Assembly: GCA_910578455.1 (NCBI GenBank)
Contig: CAJTQA010000033.1
Location: 1 to 39,064, forward strand
DNA length: 39,064 nucleotides
Source of the DNA: an uncultured Dorea sp.
Lineage (GTDB): Bacteria; Bacillota; Clostridia; Lachnospirales; Lachnospiraceae
Reading direction: 5' to 3'
In this document: in pieces, positions 1-8,324 of the stretch
Numbering within the stretch: the first letter of the stretch is position 1
How the letters are laid out: each line of letters starts with the position of its first letter
The notes under the pieces: generated by a model
Told to the model about the DNA's origin: nothing
The model's database searches: none
Seen by the model: the letters and a program-made list of their open reading frames with translations, nothing else
Program-made: the position numbers and the translations under genes

Positions 1-74
1 CACCTCATAATAGAGGTGACAGATATGCTAAAAATCAATGATACAGTGCACTAGCGTAAAGGGGATAGCAGAAA

Positions 75-1010
75 ATGAAAATAGAACAATTAATCCAGGT
101 CATAGAAATAGCAAAAACAAATTCTATAACACTGGCAGCGAAAAATATGTTTATGTCTCAGTCAAATCTGTCAACTTCTGTCAGGGAATTAGAAAGCGAA
201 ATCCGACAGCAGATATTTATCCGATCTAACAGCGGAACGACTCTCACTCCTTTTGGAGAGGCATTCCTAAAGCAGGCAAAATTGACGATAAAACAATTTG
301 AATATATAAAAAACATGTCTTCATTTCATGGGAAATGGAATGAGAAATTCAGCATTGCCTCCTATTATTTCTTATTTGCAGCATATATTTTTCTTGAAAT
401 CTTTGAAACGAACAAAAACTCACATATGATTTTCGACTTCAAAGAATGTTCCCGCAGAGATATCATCCATATGGTTGCACACAAGGAAACAGAATTAGGC
501 ATACTCAGTGTTCCCAGTACGCAAAAGAATAACTTTGTCAGCGACATTACAGGGAAAGGGCTTGAATACCACAAGATGACCTCCGAAAAGCCCCATATCC
601 TTGTGGGAGAAAGCTCTCCTTTTTTCCCTGAAAACATCTCGTCGGTCAAACTGTCCGATTTAAGCAGCTATCCGATAATCGCATATGAAGATACAGATCT
701 AACCGCGTTTGGTGTAGAAAGCCCAAATACTAACTTACTGTCTCCGTCATCAATCATATATGTTTCCGACCGCGGAACTCTGTTGCAATTTCTGCAAGGT
801 TCAGACGGATACCATATAGCGACCAAAAACCCCAAAGCATACCGGCAGTACTTATTCCACGAAAGAACCAGGGCAATACCCATCGAAGACGTTTCTCTTG
901 AATTGGAGATAGGATGGCTGAAGTCCAAAGACACCATCCTGTCTGAGTTCGGGCAGCAATTTTTATTTAAAATGCAGGAAAAGCTTGTTCTGGAGCAGTA
1001 TATTGTCTGA
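75..1010 (+). CDS. LysR-family transcriptional regulator
   Basis: A 311-residue protein with the LysR layout. A winged helix-turn-helix fills residues 1-65, with the typical pattern of a small-residue turn, SQSNLSTSVRELE as recognition helix and a wing ending in TPFGEAFL. A type 2 periplasmic-binding-like effector domain follows from about residue 88 to 300. Length is normal for the family. The ATG at 75 is preceded by a GGGG-rich site about ten bases upstream. The target is unknown: the gene it would normally sit beside lies left of the window edge, and the gene to the right is convergent and separated by a bidirectional terminator. Its base composition is more AT-rich than that of the genes to the right. 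Family assignment is firm; effector and regulon cannot be told from the sequence. Confidence 0.9.
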   Translation: MKIEQLIQVIEIAKTNSITLAAKNMFMSQSNLSTSVRELESEIRQQIFIRSNSGTTLTPFGEAFLKQAKLTIKQFEYIKNMSSFHGKWNEKFSIASYYFLFAAYIFLEIFETNKNSHMIFDFKECSRRDIIHMVAHKETELGILSVPSTQKNNFVSDITGKGLEYHKMTSEKPHILVGESSPFFPENISSVKLSDLSSYPIIAYEDTDLTAFGVESPNTNLLSPSSIIYVSDRGTLLQFLQGSDGYHIATKNPKAYRQYLFHERTRAIPIEDVSLELEIGWLKSKDTILSEFGQQFLFKMQEKLVLEQYIV

Positions 1011-1022
1011 TTCTGCCCTAAA

Positions 1023-1061
1023 AAAGAACCATAGCACGGGGTAACCCGCCTATGGTTCTTT
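1023..1061. terminator. bidirectional intrinsic terminator
   Basis: Perfect 12-base arms, AAAGAACCATAG at 1023-1034 and its complement at 1050-1061, with a smaller inner CGGG/CCCG hairpin. On the minus strand the stem runs into six T residues. It lies between the convergent LysR gene and the lipoprotein gene and can stop transcription from both. Confidence 0.85.
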
Positions 1062-1081
1062 ACATATGTAATCTAATTCGC

Positions 1082-1720
1082 CTAAATACTAAACAGTGCG
1101 CTGTCTAACGCCTGAAGGTCAGCCTCTGTGATGTTCCATACGCCGTCAGAGTTCTTAGTGACATGCACAGTGACTTCCTGTGCATCTCCATATGTCACTT
1201 CGGCAAGTCTCTGACTCAGGATATCATAAAGAATGTCTACTGTGAGCTGAGTGATAGCCGCCTCGTCAAGGTCTTCCTTTGACTCCTTCACTTTCTTCTC
1301 CAGCTCCCCGATCAGCGCATCCTCAAGGCCGACAAACATCTGCATCGGCTCTGCGCTTACCTTTACTTCAAAACCGCCGTCCGTCTCTTTAACATCTCCC
1401 ACAGTGTACTTCGCCTTGGAAAATGTCTCCTTAAGCAGCTCACGGTACTTCTCGGTCATCTCCTCCGATACTCCGAACTGCGACAGGCCAAGGGAATTGG
1501 TAACCGTATCAATGTTGCTGTCAAAAAGTTTCTGCGCCTCTTCCTTCGTGGACTCGGTAATCTTTGTATACTCGCCGAAATCCTCCTTGTAGCCTGCATC
1601 CAGGGTGGCCTGCACGTACGCTTTCGCATCCTCAGGTTTCATTCCGCAGCCAGCAAGCATTCCCAGTGCCATTGCAAAAACGAGAACAAGCAAGCTGCTT
1701 TTTCTTAACATTGCCTTCAT
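1082..1720 (-). CDS. Small secreted lipoprotein of unknown function
   Basis: A 212-residue protein with a type II signal peptide: positively charged start, hydrophobic stretch over residues 9-21 and a lipobox LAGC with the lipidated Cys at residue 25. It should therefore be anchored to the outer face of the membrane. The mature part is acidic, rich in Glu, Lys and Asp, and predicted mostly helical with a beta-rich end (residues 145-195). It resembles the small clostridial lipoproteins often annotated as DUF5105-like, but I cannot confirm the family. The start at 1720 follows a good AGGAGG site. It begins 43 bases after the stop of the decarboxylase gene, so the two may be co-transcribed; the bidirectional terminator at 1023-1061 follows it. 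Function unknown. Confidence 0.8.
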   Translation of the reverse strand: MKAMLRKSSLLVLVFAMALGMLAGCGMKPEDAKAYVQATLDAGYKEDFGEYTKITESTKEEAQKLFDSNIDTVTNSLGLSQFGVSEEMTEKYRELLKETFSKAKYTVGDVKETDGGFEVKVSAEPMQMFVGLEDALIGELEKKVKESKEDLDEAAITQLTVDILYDILSQRLAEVTYGDAQEVTVHVTKNSDGVWNITEADLQALDSALFSI

Positions 1721-1763
1721 AACTCTTCCTCCTGATAGTTATATAGTATTTTTGCCTCTACTA

Positions 1764-3032
1764 TTATAACAGCTTTTCCCCGATTTTGAAACAGTTAAAT
1801 GTAGCAAAATAATCTGCCGGGGTCTCTGCCCTGCGTATCAGCTGAGCGCTGCCGTCTTCCCGCAGCAATACCTCCGCCGACCTGAGCTTTCCGTTGTAAT
1901 TATATCCCATCGCAAATCCGTGTGCGCCCGTGTCGTGGATAACCAGGAGGTCTCCGATATCTATCTTCGGCAGCATCCGGTCTATGGCAAACTTATCATT
2001 GTTTTCGCACAGGGATCCCGTAACGTCATACTTAAAGCTGTGAGGCGCATCCTCTTTCCCCATGACCGTAATGTGGTGATACGCCCCATACATCGCGGGA
2101 CGCATCAGGTTTACCGCGCACGCATCCACCCCTACATATTCTTTGTGGGTGTGTTTTTCATGGATTGCCCGTGTCACGAGGCAGCCGTAAGGCCCCATCA
2201 TGAAACGCCCAAGCTCCGTGTAGATCGCTACATCCCCCATCCCGGCAGGAACAAGCACTTCCTCATAGACCCGGCGCACCCCGTCTCCGATGGCGCGGAT
2301 ATCATTCGGCTCCTGATCCGGGCTGTAGGGAATCCCGATTCCGCCGGAAAGGTTAATGAACTTAATATGCACGCCCGTCTCTTTCTGCAGCCTGACCGCC
2401 GTCTCAAAAAGCACCTTTGCAAGCATCGGATAATACTCATTGGTCACCGTGTTGCTGGCAAGAAACGCATGGATGCCGAATTCTTTAACGCCCTTTCCTT
2501 TCAGTATATGAAATGCCTCAAACAGCTGCTCCGTGGTCATGCCGTACTTGGAATCCCCCGGATTGTCCATAATGTCATTGCTGATCTTAAAAAGCCCGCC
2601 CGGATTGTACCGGCAGCTTATCGTCTCCGGAATACGTCCGATTGTCCTTTCCAGAAAATCAATATGGGTAATGTCATCCAGGTTGATGATTGCCCCCAGC
2701 TTATCCGCATACTGATACTCCTCTGCAGGAGTGTCATTTGAAGAAAACATAATGTCCTCTCCTCTCGCCCCGATCGCCTCGGAAAGCATAAGCTCCGTGT
2801 AGGAAGAACAGTCGCAGCCGCAGCCATATTCCCGCAGTATGTCTATCAAAAAGGGATTGGGCGTGGCTTTCACCGCAAAATACTCTTTAAAGCCCTCATT
2901 CCAGGAAAAAGCCTCCTTGAGTTCCTTTATATTGCTCCGGATGCCCTTCTCGTCGTAAAGGTGGAAAGGCGTCGGATATTCTTTTGTGATTTCCTCCAAC
3001 TGATCTTTAGTAACAAATGGTATTTTCTTCAT
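1764..3032 (-). CDS. lysA: Diaminopimelate decarboxylase-type PLP enzyme (fold-type III, group IV)
   Basis: A 422-residue enzyme of the alanine-racemase-fold decarboxylases, expected to decarboxylate meso-diaminopimelate to lysine in the cytoplasm. Visible features: PLP lysine K55 in YFAVKATPNP, H188, glycine loop SGGIGIP near 229-235 for the PLP phosphate, the catalytic CEN at 342-344, and HDTGAHGFAMGYNYN at 366-380. The classical HIGSQ motif is replaced by HAFLASN at 188-194, which as far as I recall is a common clostridial branch. The open frame extends upstream, but the start at 3032 is chosen because AAGGAG lies nine bases before it and upstream codons would overlap the regulator gene. 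It starts 25 bases after the TrmB-type regulator, implying an operon. No other lysine genes are nearby and a polyamine transporter is next door, so ornithine or lysine decarboxylation is a possible alternative. Confidence 0.8.
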   Translation of the reverse strand: MKKIPFVTKDQLEEITKEYPTPFHLYDEKGIRSNIKELKEAFSWNEGFKEYFAVKATPNPFLIDILREYGCGCDCSSYTELMLSEAIGARGEDIMFSSNDTPAEEYQYADKLGAIINLDDITHIDFLERTIGRIPETISCRYNPGGLFKISNDIMDNPGDSKYGMTTEQLFEAFHILKGKGVKEFGIHAFLASNTVTNEYYPMLAKVLFETAVRLQKETGVHIKFINLSGGIGIPYSPDQEPNDIRAIGDGVRRVYEEVLVPAGMGDVAIYTELGRFMMGPYGCLVTRAIHEKHTHKEYVGVDACAVNLMRPAMYGAYHHITVMGKEDAPHSFKYDVTGSLCENNDKFAIDRMLPKIDIGDLLVIHDTGAHGFAMGYNYNGKLRSAEVLLREDGSAQLIRRAETPADYFATFNCFKIGEKLL

Positions 3033-3057
3033 GTCCTCATTCTCCTTCTGATCCATA

Positions 3058-3786
3058 TCATGCCCCGCAGCGCAGGCTTTCCTGCTCTTCCTTGATCGCC
3101 AAAAGCTCAATCTCATTTGCAAGCATCCGCTTATAAAGCTCCACAAAGTTTTTCTGCCCCGAGTAAAGACACGTGTTCATGCTGCCTTCCCCGTACTCTC
3201 CGGTTATGACATATCTGGAATCGGCAATAATGCCGATATTGCGTTCTCTCGGCTCGCCGATATACACCCTCGCCATATCAAAGTGAACTGGCTGGTCCGT
3301 AATAAGCACCACTTTTTTCTGCGCCCTGATGAGCGTCTCTATCTCGTCAATCAAAAGCAGCAGATAATTCCTGGTGCAGGAAATGTATACCCTCTCCTCT
3401 ACCCTGAAAAGGATGTTCCGTATCATATCAAGGATATTCGCTGCGCCCTCAATCGTCACGTACCCTTCCACATGTCGTTTCTCTGAAGGCCCATGCGCCG
3501 AAAGCCACTGTTTTGTCTCCTCCAGCCTGCGGATATAATTTTTGCAGAAATCTTCCAGGGGCACAGGCACATATTTTCTGGTCGTTCCTTCATCCGCCAG
3601 ATAAGATGCCCCCTTCTCCGTCATGCTCGCCAAAGAATTATAGGCGTTGGATCTGGAAATCCCCAGAATTTTTGCCGTCTCGTACCCGGTAATTTTCCCT
3701 TCCTCCAGAAGGCACTCGTAGATTCCCGCTTCCTGCCTTGTAAGGCCAAACTCCATCAAACGCTCAGAAAATGCACTGCTTTCCAT
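3058..3786 (-). CDS. TrmB-family transcriptional regulator
   Basis: A 242-residue protein. The N-terminal winged helix-turn-helix (about residues 10-70, including LTRQEAGIYECLL and ISRSNAYNSLASM) matches the TrmB/sugar-sensing family. A linker helix around 80-100 leads to a C-terminal alpha/beta domain (about 110-230), the phospholipase-D-like effector domain of this family. ATG at 3786 is preferred over the longer frame because an AAGGAG site sits nine bases upstream. It is the first gene of the unit with the decarboxylase. I infer it may control that gene, the neighbouring polyamine transporter, or both. The effector is unknown. Confidence 0.8.
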   Translation of the reverse strand: MESSAFSERLMEFGLTRQEAGIYECLLEEGKITGYETAKILGISRSNAYNSLASMTEKGASYLADEGTTRKYVPVPLEDFCKNYIRRLEETKQWLSAHGPSEKRHVEGYVTIEGAANILDMIRNILFRVEERVYISCTRNYLLLLIDEIETLIRAQKKVVLITDQPVHFDMARVYIGEPRERNIGIIADSRYVITGEYGEGSMNTCLYSGQKNFVELYKRMLANEIELLAIKEEQESLRCGA

Positions 3787-3881
3787 TGCAAGGCTCTCCT
3801 TTTCACTAGTAGTTCTATGCAGGAACACTATAAGACATTCTTCGACATCTGTCAACAAATTTCTTGAAAGCCTCTACTCTT

Positions 3882-5774
3882 CTATTCTGCATTGCTTGCC
3901 GCAATCTTCACTTTGCTCCAGAGATTGCTTATCTCTTTTTTCGTATCTTCATTATAGAAAAATATCTCATCCATCTCATTTCCATCCCTTGGGATGTACG
4001 CGTCAATTCCCTCGTACTCGCCGCCCTCTCCGTAAAGGTCTTCCATAACCTCCTTATTAGCCGACGTATACCCTATATAGCTTGAATTGTCATAAGCCCC
4101 CGCATAGTCGCTGGCAAAATTGATAAACGCATGGGCAAGTTCAGGATTTTTTGCATTTTTCGGAATCACCATGGCGTCCGACCACAGATTAGTGCCGCTC
4201 TCCGGAAGGAAATAACCCATGTTCTCGTTTTCACTGATCACATAAGTAGCATCCCCGGAATAGACAAGTCCCAGCGCCTTTCTTCCCTGCGCCATATTGT
4301 CGATGATCTCATCCATCACAATTTCCGGGTCCATGGTCTGCACACATTTCACAAGCCACTCATACGCTTCCTCCAGCTCCTTTTCGTTTTCCGAATTCAT
4401 AGAATATCCAAGAGCCTTCAGAGCCATCATAAAGGTGTCTCTCTCCGAATCGTAAAGATAGATGTCTCCCCGGTACTTCTCATTGAGAAAGATATTGTAT
4501 CCTTCCCGCTCCAGGTCTTCTATGTCAACTTTTGTCTTGTCGTAGACGATTCCTACCGTTCCCCAGAAGTAAGGAACAGAATACTCATTTCCCGGGTCAT
4601 AGGAAAGATTCTTCACCGCATCCGTCAGCTTGTCCATGCAGTCCAGTTTCGAATGGTCAAGTTTCTGCAGATAATCCTCCGAGATAAGGCGCTCGATCAT
4701 GTAATCGCTTGGAACAAGCACATCGTACGCCTCTCCGTTAGCGACCTTTATATACATCTGCTCATTCGAATCAAAGTTTTCCAAAACTACCTTGGCGCCT
4801 GTCTTTTCTTCAAAGTCAGGGATAAAGTTTTCACCCGTATATTCTCCCCAGTTGTACACATACAGCGTCTGTCCTTCGAAAGGACGCTCCTCTTTGCCTG
4901 CCCCAAACCGGAACACGCCAATAAAAAACAAGGCGATTACTGCAAAGCACACTGCCGGCACCAGCATCTTCCTCTTTGCAATCTCATCGGTCTTCTCCCG
5001 TTTCGCCATCACAAGAGGAACAATATTCACAACTCCAAGCACCACCGTGATGATCGCGACCATCAGCGTAGAGACTGCATTAATGCTGGGATTGACCCGC
5101 TTGCTCATCGTATAGACCATGATGCTTAAGTTTTTCACGCCGCTTCCAGTCACGAAGTAAGATATGATAAAATCATCTACCGACATGGTAAACGCTATAA
5201 GCGCGCCCGAAATGATGCCGGGCGTAATCTGCGGCACAATGACTTTCGTCAGCGCCTGCCAGGGCGTCGCCCCCAGATCCATGGCCGCGTCCGCAAGGTT
5301 CGGATCCAGAGACCGTATCTTCGGCATCACCGAAAGCATCACATATGGGATGCAGAACGCAATATGAGCCAGCAGCATCGTCGCATACCCTTTCTCTACC
5401 CGAAAGGTGATAAACAAAAGCATGAACCCTATGGCAGTCACGATCTCCGGGTTCATCAGAGGCAGGTTGTTAACCTGCTCCATCAGATTCCTCACGATTT
5501 TTTTTGACTTGCTCAGCCCGATCGCCGCAATGGTTCCGGCAAACGTGGAGATGAAGGTCGCAAACAGCGCAACGGAAAACGTCGTGTAAAGAGCCTCCAT
5601 CATCTCTCTGGATTCAAGCATTTTCTTGTACCAGCGCAGGGAAAAGCCGGTAAAAGACGTAAGAGACTTCCCGTCATTAAAGGAAAATATGATCATGTAT
5701 ACGATCGGCAGGTAAAAAAACACAAGCATCAGGAACATCAGGGATTTTCCCGCCAGCCGTCTTCTCTTTTTCAT
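3882..5774 (-). CDS. potCD: Spermidine/putrescine ABC transporter permease fused to substrate-binding protein (PotC-PotD)
   Basis: A 630-residue fusion. Residues 1-262 are a PotC-type inner-membrane permease with about six membrane spans and the EAA loop DAAMDLGATPWQAL that docks on the ATPase. A membrane segment at about 268-290 then exports the C-terminal part. Residues 295-630 are a PotD-type polyamine-binding protein: YNWGEYTG near its start, PSDYMIERL, VPYFWGTVGIVYD and a C-terminal AHAFINF region. The fusion tethers the binding protein to its permease, so no lipobox is needed. Its ATG overlaps the potB stop by one base (TGATG), showing translational coupling. It is the last gene of potA-potB-potCD and stops 95 bases before the TrmB-type gene. 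Function in polyamine import is well supported; which polyamine is bound cannot be decided here. Confidence 0.93.
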   Translation of the reverse strand: MKKRRRLAGKSLMFLMLVFFYLPIVYMIIFSFNDGKSLTSFTGFSLRWYKKMLESREMMEALYTTFSVALFATFISTFAGTIAAIGLSKSKKIVRNLMEQVNNLPLMNPEIVTAIGFMLLFITFRVEKGYATMLLAHIAFCIPYVMLSVMPKIRSLDPNLADAAMDLGATPWQALTKVIVPQITPGIISGALIAFTMSVDDFIISYFVTGSGVKNLSIMVYTMSKRVNPSINAVSTLMVAIITVVLGVVNIVPLVMAKREKTDEIAKRKMLVPAVCFAVIALFFIGVFRFGAGKEERPFEGQTLYVYNWGEYTGENFIPDFEEKTGAKVVLENFDSNEQMYIKVANGEAYDVLVPSDYMIERLISEDYLQKLDHSKLDCMDKLTDAVKNLSYDPGNEYSVPYFWGTVGIVYDKTKVDIEDLEREGYNIFLNEKYRGDIYLYDSERDTFMMALKALGYSMNSENEKELEEAYEWLVKCVQTMDPEIVMDEIIDNMAQGRKALGLVYSGDATYVISENENMGYFLPESGTNLWSDAMVIPKNAKNPELAHAFINFASDYAGAYDNSSYIGYTSANKEVMEDLYGEGGEYEGIDAYIPRDGNEMDEIFFYNEDTKKEISNLWSKVKIAASNAE

Positions 5775-6616
5775 CAGGACTCATCCCCCTTTCCTCCCTG
5801 GTTGCGTAGCTCCGCCCTATGGACCGCCATCATGAGCAGCATCATCACCGCCGCCATGATCATCGAGATCGCGCTGCCGAAGTTCCACTCTCCCACCGTA
5901 ATAAACTGGTTTTCAATGAGGTTTCCGATAAGGAAATACTGTCCTCCCCCCAGCAGTTTCGGAATGAAGAAAGAGCTGACCGCCGGAAGGAACACAAGGG
6001 TGATGCCATTTATTACCCCCGGGAGCGACAAGGGCAGAGTGACGCGCCCAAACGTCTGCACCGGGTTGGCTCCCAGATCCGCGCTTGCCTCCAGGAGCGA
6101 ATAGTCCATCTTGCAGAGCGCCGTATTAATCTGCAGGATCATAAACGGAAGAAAGTTATACACCATGCCAAGGAGCACGGCCCCCTCTGTATATAAAACA
6201 TCGCCCCCTCCAATCCCCGCAAAGCCTAAAAGCCTCTGGAAAGGCCCTCCGTCGCTCAGTATGCCGATCCACGCATATGTCCTCACCAGCATGTTGATCC
6301 ACATCGGGATCGTGATGCCAAGGATGAGGATATTCTGCACATTTTCTTTGCACCGGGAAATAAAATAAGCTGCCGGATACCCAATGAAAAGGCAGATAAC
6401 CGTTGTCTTTACCGCAATCCACAGAGAACGCCATAGGATGATCAGAAAGTCAGGGTCGGTAAAAAATTTGACATAATGATCAAGCGTTATGGAAAACGAG
6501 ATAATGCTGTTGCCCGGCTGCGTAACCGAATACAGTCCGATAAGCGCCATGGGAAGCACCAGCATCATCACCGCCCACACAATGTAGGGAACTGCGAGCT
6601 GCGAAAACCGCCTCAT
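5774..6616 (-). CDS. potB: Spermidine/putrescine ABC transporter permease PotB
   Basis: A 280-residue integral membrane protein of the binding-protein-dependent permease family. Six hydrophobic spans are visible, beginning at residues 8-30. The cytoplasmic EAA loop is LEASADLGANPVQTFGRVTLPLSLPG near residues 175-200, and FIPKLLGGG is typical of PotB. It pairs with the PotC half of the downstream fusion to form the channel. The ATG at 6616 overlaps the potA stop by one base (TGATG); a TTG one codon earlier is possible but less likely. Length is normal for the family. Role: passage of polyamine across the cytoplasmic membrane, driven by PotA. Confidence 0.93.
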   Translation of the reverse strand: MRRFSQLAVPYIVWAVMMLVLPMALIGLYSVTQPGNSIISFSITLDHYVKFFTDPDFLIILWRSLWIAVKTTVICLFIGYPAAYFISRCKENVQNILILGITIPMWINMLVRTYAWIGILSDGGPFQRLLGFAGIGGGDVLYTEGAVLLGMVYNFLPFMILQINTALCKMDYSLLEASADLGANPVQTFGRVTLPLSLPGVINGITLVFLPAVSSFFIPKLLGGGQYFLIGNLIENQFITVGEWNFGSAISMIMAAVMMLLMMAVHRAELRNQGGKGDES

Positions 6617-8193
6617 CAAAATACCATCCTTGACATCACATGAATATCTTCCGGGAAAAATGTCAGTCCGACCTCCTGGCCTTCCTCGGAATAATCCGTG
6701 GTATGAATCTTAAATTCCCGTCCAGGTGTGGAGAACGTGATCTGGTACGTTCCCTCCGTCACCTCTTCAGGCTCAAAATCATAATCCACGCTGATGTCCA
6801 CGCTCTGGTCTTCGTCGCTCAATTTCCATCCCTGGGCATTTGCCCATGTCTTGATATCCGTATCAAGCGCCTGGGATTCCACAATCTCGTCCACTGATTT
6901 TATAAAATTAAAAGCCATGATCGCCTCGTTTGCCTTCTCGTTCTTCACGAAAGGCTGGTTCACCACAAAGATCGTCCGCTCAATGCTTGTGCCGTTTGCC
7001 GTGGAAAAGGTCACCGGGTACAGCCCCTCTTCTTCCTGTACGTCATACTCAATCTTCGTAATGGAAATGTAATCATCCGTCTCGGGATCCCATGCCTGTG
7101 CATTTGACCGGGCGATGACTTCCTTGTCGTCAAGCTCTCCCACATCTTCCAAATCAACATAAAAGTTTGTGGCGCTTATTTTTTCTTTCCCGTCCTCGCT
7201 TGTCACATCATGGTTTCGGGTCACGCGCATATTGACCGTCACTTTCGTACCCGGAACTGTCTCCACGATAATCTCATAATGAACGCCTTTAAACAGGACG
7301 CTCAGCACTTCCCCTGCCATCTTTCCATCCTTCACGTCCACAATATCGATATCCTCCGGACGGATGACCACATCCACCGGCTCGTCCTTCTTGAAACCAA
7401 AATCTACGCAGTCAAAGGTAATGTCGTCAAAACGTACTTTATAGTCCTCTGCCATCGTTCCGGAGATGATGTTGCTCTCCCCGATAAAGTTTGCGACATA
7501 CCTGTTGGCAGGCTCGTTATAGACTTCCTGAGGGGTTCCTACCTGCTGGATCTCGCCGTTCTTGATGACGACGATCTTATCGGACATAGTAAGCGCCTCC
7601 TCCTGGTCGTGGGTGACAAAGATAAAGGTGATGCCCACCTCCTGCTGAATCCGTTTCAGCTCGTACTGCATCTCTTTCCTGAGCTTTAAGTCAAGAGCAG
7701 CAAGGGGCTCGTCAAGAAGGAGCACCTTCGGCTCATTGACAAGAGCCCTGGCGATAGCGACCCTCTGCTGCTGCCCGCCGGACAGCAGCGTCGTATTTTT
7801 ATTTTCAAATCCCTCCAGCCCGATCAGCTTGAGCATCTTCATCACTTTCTGTTCGATGACATCTTTTCCAAGCTTATGGATCTTTAATCCAAAGGCAATA
7901 TTCTCATACACGCTCAGATGTGGGAACAGAGCGTATTTCTGGAACACCGTGTTAAGTTCCCGCTCGTATGGAGGCTTGTCGCTGATCTCCTCGCCGTCAA
8001 AGATCACCTTTCCCTCATCCGCATCCAGAAATCCCCCGAGTATCCGAAGGAGCGTCGTCTTCCCGCAGCCGCTTGGCCCTAGAAGCGTGACAAACTCATT
8101 CTCATAAATGTCAAGGTTCACGCCTTTCAGCACGATCTGGCCGTCAAAGCTTTTTACAATGTCCCGAAATTCAATCAGTTTCTTTTGTTCCAT
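6616..8193 (-). CDS. potA: Polyamine ABC transporter ATPase PotA with an inserted tandem-repeat domain
   Basis: A 525-residue ATPase, about 150 residues longer than usual PotA proteins (350-380). Residues 1-240 are a complete ABC domain: Walker A GPSGCGKTT at 39-47, signature LLSGGQQQR at 136-144, Walker B LLLDEP at 158-163 and switch histidine H195. A TOBE-type regulatory part begins near 240 (VVIRPEDIDIV at 275-285). Its last strand is at the extreme C terminus (VGLTFFPEDIHVM, 508-520). Between these lie two related ~72-residue units, about 339-410 and 425-496, each starting I-x-A-x-N-F and ending EG-x-Y-x-x-TFST. They resemble Ig-like repeats of surface proteins. First gene of the pot operon, with ATG at 8193 after an AAGGAG site. 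ATPase role is firm; the role of the insert is unknown. Confidence 0.93.
   Translation of the reverse strand: MEQKKLIEFRDIVKSFDGQIVLKGVNLDIYENEFVTLLGPSGCGKTTLLRILGGFLDADEGKVIFDGEEISDKPPYERELNTVFQKYALFPHLSVYENIAFGLKIHKLGKDVIEQKVMKMLKLIGLEGFENKNTTLLSGGQQQRVAIARALVNEPKVLLLDEPLAALDLKLRKEMQYELKRIQQEVGITFIFVTHDQEEALTMSDKIVVIKNGEIQQVGTPQEVYNEPANRYVANFIGESNIISGTMAEDYKVRFDDITFDCVDFGFKKDEPVDVVIRPEDIDIVDVKDGKMAGEVLSVLFKGVHYEIIVETVPGTKVTVNMRVTRNHDVTSEDGKEKISATNFYVDLEDVGELDDKEVIARSNAQAWDPETDDYISITKIEYDVQEEEGLYPVTFSTANGTSIERTIFVVNQPFVKNEKANEAIMAFNFIKSVDEIVESQALDTDIKTWANAQGWKLSDEDQSVDISVDYDFEPEEVTEGTYQITFSTPGREFKIHTTDYSEEGQEVGLTFFPEDIHVMSRMVF
6706..7179 (-). repeat. Two tandem ~72-residue repeats inside PotA
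   Basis: Protein-level duplication. Unit 1 is residues 339-410 (nt 6964-7179) and unit 2 residues 425-496 (nt 6706-6921). Shared positions are I-x-A-x-N-F at the start, NAQ-x-W in the middle, a YD pair, then EG-x-Y-x-x-TFST. The DNA copies are clearly diverged, so the duplication is old. The alignment was made by eye. Confidence 0.75.
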
Positions 8194-8222
8194 TTATCAC
8201 TTCTCCTTTCTTCATAAAACTG

Positions 8223-8263
8223 CATACATGTTTTATTATCATATATGTATGGGAAAAATGCAA
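8223..8263 (-). promoter_or_regulatory. pot operon promoter with an overlapping inverted repeat
   Basis: Reading on the minus strand, TTGCAT (8258-8263) and GATAAT (8235-8240) are 17 bases apart, a good sigma-A promoter. The arms CATACAT and ATGTATG (8245-8251 and 8223-8229) form a perfect seven-base inverted repeat that straddles the -10 box, which would suit a repressor operator. Operator function is inferred. Confidence 0.6.
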
Positions 8264-8277
8264 TAAAATTTTCAAAA

Positions 8278-8307
8278 GGCTCCCCGCGCCCTGAAACGCG
8301 GAAAGCC
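8278..8307 (-). terminator. Intrinsic terminator of the pyruvate kinase gene
   Basis: An 11-base-pair stem (with two G-T pairs), arms at 8278-8288 and 8297-8307, with an eight-base loop. On the minus strand it is followed by TTTTGAAAATTTT. It separates pyk from the pot operon. Confidence 0.85.
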
Positions 8308-8324
8308 CTGAAAATCACTTGTTT

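Noticed and set aside
1..18. Short inverted repeat CACCTC-ATAATA-GAGGTG at the window edge
   Set aside because: No T-run and no visible upstream gene; could be an operator of the LysR gene but nothing supports it.
1920..2741. Long plus-strand open frame (273 codons)
   Set aside because: Lies wholly antisense to the decarboxylase gene, no ribosome site, His/Arg-rich non-protein-like composition.
4131..5129. Long plus-strand open frame (332 codons)
   Set aside because: Antisense shadow of potCD with no start signal or recognisable domain.
7210..7689. Plus-strand open frame of 159 codons within potA
   Set aside because: Antisense to a firmly identified ATPase; composition typical of shadow frames.
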